A stretch of 34,105 nt of DNA from Lachnospiraceae bacterium. GTDB lineage: Bacteria; Bacillota; Clostridia; Lachnospirales; Lachnospiraceae. The stretch lies in contig JAAVXK010000077.1 in the NCBI GenBank assembly GCA_022790615.1, positions 1 to 34,105 on the forward strand. Reading direction: 5' to 3'. Shown in pieces: positions 17,484 through 25,234 of the stretch; the stretch's first letter is position 1, and each line of letters begins with the position of its first letter. The position numbers were made by a program, and so were the translations under genes. The notes beneath the pieces were generated by a model that saw only the letters and a program-made list of their open reading frames with translations, did no database searches and had not been told where the DNA came from.

Positions 17484-19919
17484 TCATGAGCGAAGAACGG
17501 CTCCAAGCTCTGCAAGCGCTTCTATTATCTTATCCATGACAGTGTTGACATCCTTATCCTCAAGGGTGCGCTCCGCATCCCTGAAACGGATGGAATAAGC
17601 GAGGGATTTGTTTTCAGCGCCGATGCTCTCACCCTCATATACGTCAAACAATTCAACGTGTTCAAGAAGTCTGCCGCCTTTTTTCCTAATGATACTCTCA
17701 ACCTGTCCTGCAAGTATGCTCTTTTTCATCACAAGGCTTATATCCCTTGTGACAGCCGGGAACTTCGGGAGTCCTTTGTATTTTGCATTAAAATCCGCAT
17801 ACAAAACGACATACCGCATATCAATAACGGCGACGTAAGTCTTTTCCTTTATCGAGTAATTATCCGCAACCTCCGGATGCACCTCTCCGATATAACCGAT
17901 TACCGTATCCCTGTACATTATGTCCGCCTGTCTTCCCGGATGGAGATACGGACGCTTTGAAACGACAAATGAAAGCGGTTCCCTTAGTCCGCTGCGGGAT
18001 GCGACTACCTCCGTAACGCCTTTCATATCATAAAAATCGCAGTTTCCATACATACCGAGCGTAAGCTGCATATATTCATTCGGACGCTCCGTCAGCGGCA
18101 ATGACTTCGGTATATAGATGTTTGCCATCTCATAAAGCCTTACATCCTTATTTCTTCTATTATAATTAGTAGAAAGAGACGTAAGCATTCCGTTGAGCGA
18201 GGACGTCCTCATTATACTGTAGTCCTCGCCGAGAGGATTGGATATGACAATGGCGTTTCGCAGCGCATCATCCTCCGGAACAAGCAGCTTATCATATACC
18301 TTTGGACTCTCAAACGAATATGTTACCGACTCGAAAAATCCGAGATGCTCCGCCGCGCTTCTTGCAATCTGCTCTATTCTTAATTTCTCCGTAAGTCCGC
18401 CCGCAACAGCTTCACCCGACGGCAATGTCGACGGAATTTTATCATACCCGTAAAAACGCGCAACTTCCTCCGCGAGGTCGGCAAGCCTGCGTACGTCCTG
18501 TCTCCACGTAGGAACTGTCACCTCTTTTTTATCACGGTCGACTGGAAGGTCTACCATCTCAAAGTACGATATCATCTCCTCCTCGCCGATATCGGTTCCG
18601 AGAAGCCTGTTGATTCGCCCGACGTCATATTTAACTTTTTTCGGCTCTCTCTTTTCGGCGTACACGTCAACGGCTCCGCCGACAACCTCGCCTGCGCCGA
18701 GTTCCTCTATGAGCTGGCATGCACGGTTTATGGCAGCCATCGCGTTTTCAGGGTCAAGCCCCTTTTCAAATTTCGCCTGCGCGTCCGTCCTCATGCCGAG
18801 CCTTTTACCGGAAAGCCTTATATTCGTTCCGTCAAAACATGCAGCCTCGAACACCATTGTTTTTACATCGTCTGTAATTTTTGAATTCTCGCCGCCCATG
18901 ATTCCGGCGATACCGATTGCTTTCTCGGCGTCGCATATCATAAGGACGTCGGAGTCCATAACCCTGTCCTGGCCGTCAAGAGTCTGGAATTTCTCACCGT
19001 CATACGCACGCCTGACAATAATCTTGTGTCCCTGTATCGTGTCATGGTCAAACGCGTGCATCGGCTGTCCATACTCCTCCATCACGTAGTTCGTAATATC
19101 CACTATATTGTTAATAGGCCTTATTCCGCATGCCGCAAGCCTTCTCTGAAGCCACTCCGGCGAAGGCCCAATCTTAATATTTTTTGCAACCCTTGCAACG
19201 TAGCGCGGGCATAGGTCGGCGTCCTTCACCTCGACGCTTATATAATCATTTACATCTTCGCCGTTGCCCGTCTCTGTCACAACAGGCGGTTGAAACGGTT
19301 TTCTGAAAGTAGCGGCCGCCTCCCTCGCAATTCCTATAACCGAGAAGCAGTCCACCCTGTTGGACGTAATCTCATACTCGAAGTTTACGTCCCTTAAACC
19401 TAGCAGCTGCGGCACGTCGCTGCCAATCGGAGCCTTTGCATATTCAGGATTATCGTTAAATATATAGATTCCGTCTTCAGCCGCGTCAGGGTACATATCC
19501 GTCGACGAGCCGAGCTCCTGAATGGAGCACATCATACCGTATGATTCAACGCCGCGAAGCTTCCCTTTTTTTATCTTCGTTCCGCCGGGAACCTTATTTC
19601 CCGAATGGTCCGTGGCAACGCGTCCTCCGTCGAGGACGACAGGGATTATCGCGCCCTCAAATACATTTTGCGCACCCGTCACAATCTGCACCGACTCGCC
19701 GTCCTCACTAATCTGCACCTGACACACGACAAGCTTGTCGGCGTCAGGATGCCTTTCTATTTTATTAATCTTTCCGACTACTATTTTTTCAAGCCCCTCG
19801 TCAAGCTTTTCATAACCCTCTACCTTTGTTCCCGTAAGGGTCACTTTATCCATATATTCCTTCGCCGTACAGTCAAGCGCAGGAACATAAGCCTTAATCC
19901 ATGATAATGGTGTATTCAT
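17484..19919 (-). CDS. pheT: phenylalanyl-tRNA synthetase beta subunit
   Basis: This 811-residue protein is full length for bacterial PheT. Domains in order are an N-terminal EMAP-like tRNA-binding domain (about 40-150; KIERHPDADKLVVCQV), the B3/B4 editing domain (about 210-400; CGIRPINNIVDITNYVMEE), the B5 domain (about 405-475; INRLLGTDIGEEE), the class II core-like region, and a C-terminal anticodon-binding FDX-ACB domain (about 715-811; FPAVTRDISLVM). With PheS it forms the alpha2-beta2 enzyme that charges tRNA-Phe and clears misacylated Tyr. GGAGG lies six bases before the ATG, and 20 bases separate it from pheS. It is transcribed from the T-box-controlled promoter. Confidence 0.98.
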   Translation of the reverse strand: MNTPLSWIKAYVPALDCTAKEYMDKVTLTGTKVEGYEKLDEGLEKIVVGKINKIERHPDADKLVVCQVQISEDGESVQIVTGAQNVFEGAIIPVVLDGGRVATDHSGNKVPGGTKIKKGKLRGVESYGMMCSIQELGSSTDMYPDAAEDGIYIFNDNPEYAKAPIGSDVPQLLGLRDVNFEYEITSNRVDCFSVIGIAREAAATFRKPFQPPVVTETGNGEDVNDYISVEVKDADLCPRYVARVAKNIKIGPSPEWLQRRLAACGIRPINNIVDITNYVMEEYGQPMHAFDHDTIQGHKIIVRRAYDGEKFQTLDGQDRVMDSDVLMICDAEKAIGIAGIMGGENSKITDDVKTMVFEAACFDGTNIRLSGKRLGMRTDAQAKFEKGLDPENAMAAINRACQLIEELGAGEVVGGAVDVYAEKREPKKVKYDVGRINRLLGTDIGEEEMISYFEMVDLPVDRDKKEVTVPTWRQDVRRLADLAEEVARFYGYDKIPSTLPSGEAVAGGLTEKLRIEQIARSAAEHLGFFESVTYSFESPKVYDKLLVPEDDALRNAIVISNPLGEDYSIMRTSSLNGMLTSLSTNYNRRNKDVRLYEMANIYIPKSLPLTERPNEYMQLTLGMYGNCDFYDMKGVTEVVASRSGLREPLSFVVSKRPYLHPGRQADIMYRDTVIGYIGEVHPEVADNYSIKEKTYVAVIDMRYVVLYADFNAKYKGLPKFPAVTRDISLVMKKSILAGQVESIIRKKGGRLLEHVELFDVYEGESIGAENKSLAYSIRFRDAERTLEDKDVNTVMDKIIEALAELGAVLRS

Positions 19920-19939
19920 GGCTAACCTCCTTTATTTCA

Positions 19940-20959
19940 TCAAAACTGTTCAAGAAAACGAACGTCATTTTCATACAGCAGCCTCATATCGTCAATCTCA
20001 TATTTCAACAGTGCAATTCTCTCCAGTCCGATTCCAAACGCAAAGCCCTGGTATTTTTCGGAATCAATATCCCGCATCTCGAGCACCCTCGGATGTACCA
20101 TTCCGCAGCCGAGGATTTCAATCCATCCCTCGCCCTTGCAAAATCTGCAGCCGCTGCCGCCGCATTTAAAGCATGACACGTCCATCTCGGCGCTCGGCTC
20201 CGTAAACGGAAAGTGGTGCGGCCTGAAGCGTACCTTCGTGGCCTCGCCGAACATTTTTTTTGCAAACTCGGCGAGCGTTCCCTTGAGGTCGGCGAAGGTG
20301 GCCGATTCATCAATGACGAGCCCCTCTATCTGATTGAACGACGGCGAATGCGTCGCGTCAACCTCGTCGGAGCGGAACACCCGGCCCGGCGCAATCATTC
20401 TTATCGGAAGATTTCCCTTTTCCATCTCATGTACCTGTACCGACGAAGTCTGCGTCCGCAGCACTATATCCTCCGTTATATAAAATGTGTCCTGCTCGTC
20501 CTTAGCAGGATGGTTTGCCGGAATATTCAGCGCTTCAAAGTTATAGTAGTCGTACTCAACCTCGGGTCCCTCTATTACCTGATAACCCATTCCGATAAAT
20601 ATATTCTCGACATCGTCAAGAGCAATCGAATTCGGGTGCTTATGCCCCATCCTGCGGACATTTCCCGGAAGTGTGACATCAATCGTCTCGCTCTTTATCT
20701 TTTCTTCCCTTAATTTTCTCTCAAAAAACGCCTTCTTCTTCTCCATCTCCTTCTCAATCGCCGCCCTTGCGTCGTTAACCATCTGTCCGACCTTAGGTCT
20801 GTCTTCGGCGGCAACGTCCTTCATTGACTTGAGAACCGAAGTGAGCTCTCCCTTTTTTCCGAGATAGGCAATCTTAATCTCATTGAGCTTGTCAAGCTGT
20901 TCAGAACTTTCTATCTGCGACAGCGCGCCCTGCACAATTTTTTCTAATCTGTCCTTCAT
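19940..20959 (-). CDS. pheS: phenylalanyl-tRNA synthetase alpha subunit
   Basis: This 339-residue class II synthetase catalytic subunit has an N-terminal coiled-coil for tRNA binding (about 1-90), GHKHPNSIALDDVENIFIGMG (motif 1 region), FRSDEVDATHSPSFNQIEGLV (motif 2), FPFTEPSAEMDVSCFKCGG, and a C-terminal FAFGIGLERIALLKYEI (motif 3). It activates phenylalanine with ATP and transfers it to tRNA-Phe. GGGGAG precedes the ATG by five bases. The gene opens the pheST operon and is preceded by a T-box riboswitch and a perfect hairpin, so its expression should rise when uncharged tRNA-Phe accumulates. Confidence 0.98.
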   Translation of the reverse strand: MKDRLEKIVQGALSQIESSEQLDKLNEIKIAYLGKKGELTSVLKSMKDVAAEDRPKVGQMVNDARAAIEKEMEKKKAFFERKLREEKIKSETIDVTLPGNVRRMGHKHPNSIALDDVENIFIGMGYQVIEGPEVEYDYYNFEALNIPANHPAKDEQDTFYITEDIVLRTQTSSVQVHEMEKGNLPIRMIAPGRVFRSDEVDATHSPSFNQIEGLVIDESATFADLKGTLAEFAKKMFGEATKVRFRPHHFPFTEPSAEMDVSCFKCGGSGCRFCKGEGWIEILGCGMVHPRVLEMRDIDSEKYQGFAFGIGLERIALLKYEIDDMRLLYENDVRFLEQF

Positions 20960-21077
20960 ACAGACTCCCCTTTCTGGTTATTATTAATTAAAATTAACTT
21001 TTCATATATATTCCCGCGCCGAGCGCCGCCGCACAGGCGGCATCTTCATTTTGCGCGAGTGCGCATCCCCCGGAGGG

Positions 21078-21114
21078 TTTATGGAATATGGTACAAAGTA
21101 CCATATTCCATAAA
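21078..21114. repeat. perfect 17-bp stem, 3-nt loop palindrome between T-box terminator and pheS
   Basis: Positions 21078-21094 and 21098-21114 are exact reverse complements around the loop AAA. On the minus strand the stem starts within the T run of the T-box terminator, so read-through transcripts would carry it in the pheS leader. It is not part of a standard T-box. Its low GC and perfect pairing suggest either a recent inverted duplication, an RNA stability element, or a second transcription pause. Confidence 0.8.
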
Positions 21115-21145
21115 AAAATCCCCTACGGAATCACTTCCGTAAGGG
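21112..21145 (-). terminator. rho-independent terminator of the T-box leader
   Basis: On the minus strand CCCTTACGGAA pairs with TTCCGTAGGG (one bulge) across a four-base loop, followed after GGA by seven Ts. It lies just downstream of the T-box sequence, the normal place for the competing terminator. Confidence 0.9.
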
Positions 21146-21483
21146 ACGAATATTCTCGCGGTACCACCCTGATTCCCATGTATTCGTAACAGGAATGTAC
21201 ATCGGCACACTCCAAATCCGGTCAACCGGCAACATGGACTCTCCTATCTGCGTAACGTACAGCCAACGTCGGTTCCTACTAAAGCATGAATTTTTAAGAT
21301 ATTGATTACAGGTATTATCTGTCACTTTCCTGCAAATAATACACTGTAAACTCAGCATAGTTATCATTCAGAACCGCTGCTCCGGTGTGAAATTGAGCAT
21401 ATAAATGAACCTGACAAAGCTTACAGCCGGTGACTTTGTCTCTCTGTAGGAATAAATATGCCTTTTGCACCATCAATGCTTTG
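21112..21483 (-). ncRNA. T-box riboswitch leader of pheST
   Basis: The minus-strand leader contains the T-box core AGGGTGGTACCGCG (21170-21157) followed by the terminator at 21145-21112. The UGGU in the core would pair with the ACCA end of an uncharged tRNA whose discriminator is A, as in tRNA-Phe. An AGAGA-like segment and a stem GACAAAG/CTTTGTC near 21440-21414 fit the stem I region. Several UUC triplets lie in the 3' side of stem I (for example 21373-21371), and I could not decide the specifier codon without folding. Binding of uncharged tRNA-Phe should stabilise the antiterminator and switch on pheST. The class is certain; the boundaries are approximate. Confidence 0.93.
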
Positions 21484-21489
21484 CGTTTT

Positions 21490-21519
21490 ATACTAACATA
21501 TTATTATTTTTACTGTCAA
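21490..21519 (-). promoter_or_regulatory. candidate promoter of the T-box leader and pheST
   Basis: The minus strand has TTGACA (21519-21514), an 18-base AT-rich spacer and TAGTAT (21495-21490). The start of transcription would be near 21483, giving a leader of about 370 bases to the terminator, a normal length for a T-box. Confidence 0.65.
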
Positions 21520-21575
21520 GGAAAAAATGAAATCTAAAATAATTATAAAATAATTAAAATAATAATCTAAATTAA

Positions 21576-21655
21576 GTCAAATACCCCGCAGCAAGCTATG
21601 GGGCATGACTTGGCTTCTTTTTAACAAGTTCGCCCCAAGGGGCGGGGTATTTGAC
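21576..21655. repeat. 34-nt hairpin element, copy 2, nested in a larger inverted repeat
   Basis: Positions 21576-21609 repeat the element at 17384-17417 with 29 of 34 matches. Its first 13 bases, GTCAAATACCCCG, recur as an exact reverse complement at 21643-21655. Between them lies a second small hairpin, GCCCC-AA-GGGGC (21632-21643). The whole could fold as a long stem with two side hairpins. It stands upstream of the pheST promoter, so the two copies bracket that operon. Confidence 0.75.
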
Positions 21656-21667
21656 CCGCGCGCAGTC

Positions 21668-21695
21668 GCCAATTGCAAGCAAGCTTGCGTTTGGC
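21668..21695. repeat. GC-rich hairpin downstream of element copy 2
   Basis: GCCAA and GCAAGC pair with GCTTGC and TTGGC around a two-base loop, an 11-bp interrupted stem. GC-rich alternating sequence continues to about 21712 and resembles, without being identical to, the segment at 21050-21065. It looks like part of a dispersed repeat cluster. Confidence 0.5.
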
Positions 21696-21736
21696 TCGTT
21701 GCGTACGCGAGAATAAAGAATCTGCGTCATAATATC

Positions 21737-21765
21737 TTTTCAAAATATTAATATTGTGTTATACT
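21737..21765 (+). promoter_or_regulatory. candidate promoter of the OPT transporter gene
   Basis: TTTTCA, a 17-base spacer and TATACT lie 65 bases ahead of the ATG at 21830. Matches are four and five of six. It is the best pair seen in this AT-rich gap. Confidence 0.5.
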
Positions 21766-21829
21766 TTTATTGCAAATAGCATTGTAATACGGAGGGGTTA
21801 AAAAGTTTAAAGTAAAAAGGAGAAAACGT

Positions 21830-23731
21830 ATGGAAGAAAAAGAATTCAAGCCATATATTCCGGCGGAAAAAATAACGCCGGAATTCACGGTGACATCGAT
21901 TATCATCGGCGTATTACTGGCCGTTATATTCGGAGCAGCCAACGCATATCTTGGTCTCAGGGTAGGTATGACGGTCTCGGCTTCAATACCCGCGGCAGTT
22001 ATCTCAATGGGCGTTTTGCGGGTAATTCTCAGAAAAAATTCTATTTTAGAGAGCAACATGGTACAGACAATCGGTTCTGCGGGCGAATCGCTGGCGGCGG
22101 GCGCAATATTTACAATGCCGGCGCTGTTCTTATGGGCCAATGAGGGGAAGTCTGAAGCGCCGAACCTGCTTGAGATATCGCTCATCGCGCTTTGCGGCGG
22201 TATTCTCGGCGTTCTTTTCATGGTTCCGCTCAGAAATGCGCTTATAGTTAAAGAACACGGCGTCCTTCCCTATCCCGAGGGAACTGCCTGCGCCGAAGTC
22301 CTGCTTGCGGGGGAAGAAGGCGGTTCCAATGCAAAAACCGTATTTATCGGAATGGGTGCGGCGGCGCTCTTTAAATTTGTTGTAGACGGCTTAAAAGTAA
22401 TACCGGGAGTTATTATAGCGCCCATTAAATCATTTAAGACAGCGTTTACGGCCGAAGTATATCCGGCTCTCATCGGAGTCGGCTACATCTGCGGCATTAA
22501 GATATCTTCCTATATGTTTGCGGGAGCATTAATCGGATGGTTCGTACTCATTCCCGCTATAGTAACATTCGGCGGTTCAACCGTAATGTACCCTGCAACG
22601 GATTCAATTGCAGAGCTCTACGCTTCTAAGGGTCCTGACGCAATATGGTCGTCCTATATACGATATATAGGCGCAGGCGCCGTAGCGGCAGGCGGAATCA
22701 TCAGCCTCATAAAATCCATGCCGCTTATTTTTTCCACATTCAGGGATGCAATAAAGGGGCTGAAAGGCGGTGCAAAATCCTCAAATGAACGTACCGGATT
22801 AGATTTGGATATAAGGTTCGTTCTGGGTGGAATCCTTATCTTTACGCTTGCAATCTGGCTTATACCGGCAATACCTGTTTCCTTTACGGGCGCCCTTCTA
22901 ATCGTTGTATTCGGGTTCTTTTTTGCAACGGTATCATCACGTATGGTCGGCCTTGTCGGAAGCAGCAACAATCCAGTATCCGGAATGGCAATCGCAACCC
23001 TGCTTCTTGCAACACTTGTATTAAAGCTTACGGGAGACACCGGTACGGGCGGCATGATTGGCTCCATTGCCATCGGCTCGGTCATATGTATAGTAGCCGC
23101 TATGGCGGGCGATACATCGCAGGATTTGAAAACCGGATATATTCTCGGCGCCACTCCTAAGAAACAGCAGCTTGGAGAACTGCTCGGAGCCGTTGTTTCA
23201 GCCTTCACAATCGGCGGTGTTCTGCTTCTGCTTAACAGCGCATGGGAATTCGGCTCGGCGGAACTGTCCGCGCCGCAGGCAACGCTTATGAAAATGATTA
23301 CAGAGGGAGTAATGAGCGGCAATCTCCCGTGGGCACTCATTATAATCGGCGTATTCATCGCCATAGTCATTGAAATTCTCGGCATCCCGGTACTTCCGGT
23401 CGCAATAGGCCTCTATCTTCCGCTCGAACTGTCGTCGACGATTATGATTGGCGGAATCATCCGGTGGTTTGTTGACAAAAAATCCTCTGCCAAAGAGAAA
23501 AAGAACGAAGCGGGCAGCGGCATACTGTTTTGTTCGGGATTAATCGCTGGCGAGGGTCTTGTCGGAATTATTCTCGCTATACTGGCTGTTATAGGCGTAA
23601 GCGACAGCCTTGACTTCTCAGGAAAGTTAAATACCGGAATAATCGGTAGTATCGTACTTATGATTATAATGATTGCATGTGTTGCAATAGCAGCGCTGCC
23701 AAAAAAGAAAGCTTCAGATAAATATAAGTGA
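21830..23731 (+). CDS. OPT family oligopeptide transporter
   Basis: This 633-residue inner-membrane protein has about 15 hydrophobic segments. The N-terminus ITPEFTVTSIIIGVLLAVIF followed by NAYLGLRVGMTVSASIPAAV is characteristic of the bacterial OPT family, as are SAGESLAAGAIFTMPA and LPYPEGTACAEVL. OPT proteins are proton-coupled importers of small peptides; some related members move metal chelates, and the substrate here is unknown. GGAG lies seven bases before the ATG. It heads a plus-strand group with a PqqD-domain gene and a YihY gene, but the 150-base gap after it has its own promoter-like sequence, so the three may not form one operon. Confidence 0.93.
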   Translation: MEEKEFKPYIPAEKITPEFTVTSIIIGVLLAVIFGAANAYLGLRVGMTVSASIPAAVISMGVLRVILRKNSILESNMVQTIGSAGESLAAGAIFTMPALFLWANEGKSEAPNLLEISLIALCGGILGVLFMVPLRNALIVKEHGVLPYPEGTACAEVLLAGEEGGSNAKTVFIGMGAAALFKFVVDGLKVIPGVIIAPIKSFKTAFTAEVYPALIGVGYICGIKISSYMFAGALIGWFVLIPAIVTFGGSTVMYPATDSIAELYASKGPDAIWSSYIRYIGAGAVAAGGIISLIKSMPLIFSTFRDAIKGLKGGAKSSNERTGLDLDIRFVLGGILIFTLAIWLIPAIPVSFTGALLIVVFGFFFATVSSRMVGLVGSSNNPVSGMAIATLLLATLVLKLTGDTGTGGMIGSIAIGSVICIVAAMAGDTSQDLKTGYILGATPKKQQLGELLGAVVSAFTIGGVLLLLNSAWEFGSAELSAPQATLMKMITEGVMSGNLPWALIIIGVFIAIVIEILGIPVLPVAIGLYLPLELSSTIMIGGIIRWFVDKKSSAKEKKNEAGSGILFCSGLIAGEGLVGIILAILAVIGVSDSLDFSGKLNTGIIGSIVLMIIMIACVAIAALPKKKASDKYK

Positions 23732-23764
23732 TACGTTTTGATTATTGAAGATAATGAAAGATTA

Positions 23765-23792
23765 TTGAATATAAAGAATATAAAATTATAAT
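23765..23792 (+). promoter_or_regulatory. candidate promoter for the PqqD-domain gene
   Basis: TTGAAT, a 16-base spacer and a perfect TATAAT lie 92 bases ahead of the ATG. A 19-base AT palindrome (ACATATATA / TATATATGT, 23798-23816) follows at about the transcription start and might be an operator. The whole region is very AT-rich, so chance matches are likely. Confidence 0.4.
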
Positions 23793-23884
23793 ATATAACA
23801 TATATATTATATATGTCAGCGGTAATTTCGGTAATTTGAATTGTTTTAAAACCCTGATGTGATAAGCATAATGGAGTATAAGTA

Positions 23885-24241
23885 ATGAAGAAAAAAAACA
23901 AATCATTGCCCGGAAACTATCTTGAATATGTTCCAAGGCACAATGATTCCATAAAATATGAGACAGATGCTAACGGAGCTGTTACCATATTAAAAGAAAA
24001 TAGCGGTTTTTTTCATATGATTGCAAGAAATCTATTTAAAAAACCGCGCATTTCCTACATTCATCTTGATGAGATGGGCAATTTCATTTGGCCTTTAATA
24101 AACGGCAGACGGACCGTTTATGATATTTCAATGTTAGTAAGCGAAGAATTCGGTCAAAAGGCCGAGCCGTTGTATAACAGGCTTATTCAGTACCTTATAA
24201 ACCTTGAAACTTATGGTTTTATAGAAATTCATTCGTTATAA
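23885..24241 (+). CDS. PqqD-family peptide-binding protein (orphan)
   Basis: This 118-residue protein has a PqqD fold in its C-terminal two thirds: YIHLDEMGNFIWPLINGRRT (58-77), then VYDISMLVSEEF and LIQYLINLETYGFIEI near the end, the winged-helix pattern of PqqD and RiPP recognition elements. These domains bind leader peptides and present them to modifying enzymes, usually radical SAM proteins. None is encoded in this window, and no precursor peptide was seen nearby. The basic N-terminus (KKKNK) and about 55 further residues precede the domain. GGAG with an eight-base spacer supports the start. A stand-alone role is not established. Confidence 0.85.
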   Translation: MKKKNKSLPGNYLEYVPRHNDSIKYETDANGAVTILKENSGFFHMIARNLFKKPRISYIHLDEMGNFIWPLINGRRTVYDISMLVSEEFGQKAEPLYNRLIQYLINLETYGFIEIHSL

Positions 24242-24310
24242 CTTTGTGCGCTGATAACAATATGTATATGCGCTTAGTTTAAACAAAATCAGATTATTGG
24301 AGATGAATTT

Positions 24311-25213
24311 ATGTCTGGGGGCTTTAAAATAAAAACACCAAAAAAGCTTCAAATGTTAATGAAATGGTGGAAACAATCCTGTCCGGGGCGAATCTTATCT
24401 AAGTTCGCCGCGGACAATCTGCCTGCTTATTCAGCGCAGGCGGCGTTTTTTCTGTTTTTGTCCATATTTCCAATTATAATTCTCACTTCAACGCTTATCC
24501 GGTACACCCCTCTCACTGACAAAATGCTTATCAATATAATCGATGAGGTGATTCCCGGAATTATGGGCGATACGCTTATAGGCTGGGTTAATGAAATATA
24601 TACCGGAGGACTTGGATATATTTCGTTTTCCATTATTTTCATTCTCTGGTCCGCTTCAAAAAGCTTTATAGGCATAATTGACAGCCTCGACAACATATAT
24701 AAGCCTGAAACGCGATACCCAAGAATAATCAACCGCATACGCGCGACAATCTGTACTGTTTTATTCATGGTTTTTATAGTGTTTGCCGGAATACTTCTCA
24801 TATTCGGCACAAAGTTTTCTTCATGGATAAAGCTTGTTATTCCCGTACTGCCCAATTTCGCGGGAAGACTCATCGACTTGAGGAGCGTCGTAGCTATATC
24901 CGTATTCTTCATTATTCTTGTCATAATGTATGTTTTTCTTACACAGAAAACAATAAAGCCGAGTAACGCTGTTCCGGGCGCTCTTTTTACAACCCTTGGA
25001 TGGTTCATTTTTTCCTATCTGTATTCGCTTTATATTGACAATATAGCGAACGGCGCATCAATATATGGAAGTATTACTGCTATTGTATTTCTAATGCTTT
25101 GGCTTTATTTCTGCATGTACATTTTTCTGGTCGGCGCCGAACTCAACTATTATATAACGGTACAAAGCAGTACAGAACGAAAAGTAAAAAAGAGAAAGCA
25201 AAGCAAATATTAG
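24311..25213 (+). CDS. YihY/BrkB family inner-membrane protein
   Basis: This 300-residue protein has six hydrophobic segments. The family signatures are NLPAYSAQAAFFLFLSIFP (37-55), LWSASKSFIGIIDSLDNIY, PGALFTTLGWFIFSYLYSLY and the C-terminal LWLYFCMYIFLVGAELNYY. The family was once called ribonuclease BN but is not that enzyme; it is thought to be a transporter or envelope factor of unknown substrate. GGAG lies eight bases before the ATG. The gene ends 21 bases from the convergent SpoIID-domain gene, and no obvious terminator lies between them. Confidence 0.92.
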   Translation: MSGGFKIKTPKKLQMLMKWWKQSCPGRILSKFAADNLPAYSAQAAFFLFLSIFPIIILTSTLIRYTPLTDKMLINIIDEVIPGIMGDTLIGWVNEIYTGGLGYISFSIIFILWSASKSFIGIIDSLDNIYKPETRYPRIINRIRATICTVLFMVFIVFAGILLIFGTKFSSWIKLVIPVLPNFAGRLIDLRSVVAISVFFIILVIMYVFLTQKTIKPSNAVPGALFTTLGWFIFSYLYSLYIDNIANGASIYGSITAIVFLMLWLYFCMYIFLVGAELNYYITVQSSTERKVKKRKQSKY

Positions 25214-25234
25214 TTCATTGAAACCCTTCGTAAC

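Noticed and set aside
21131-21367. A 78-codon minus-strand open frame between the promoter and pheS
   Set aside because: It lies inside the T-box leader RNA and has no ribosome site; the structure explains the sequence.
17384-21655. CRISPR array formed by the repeated hairpins
   Set aside because: Only two copies four kilobases apart, no regular spacers and no cas genes.
22654-23385. A 243-codon minus-strand open frame opposite the OPT transporter
   Set aside because: Antisense shadow of a membrane protein gene, with no supported start.
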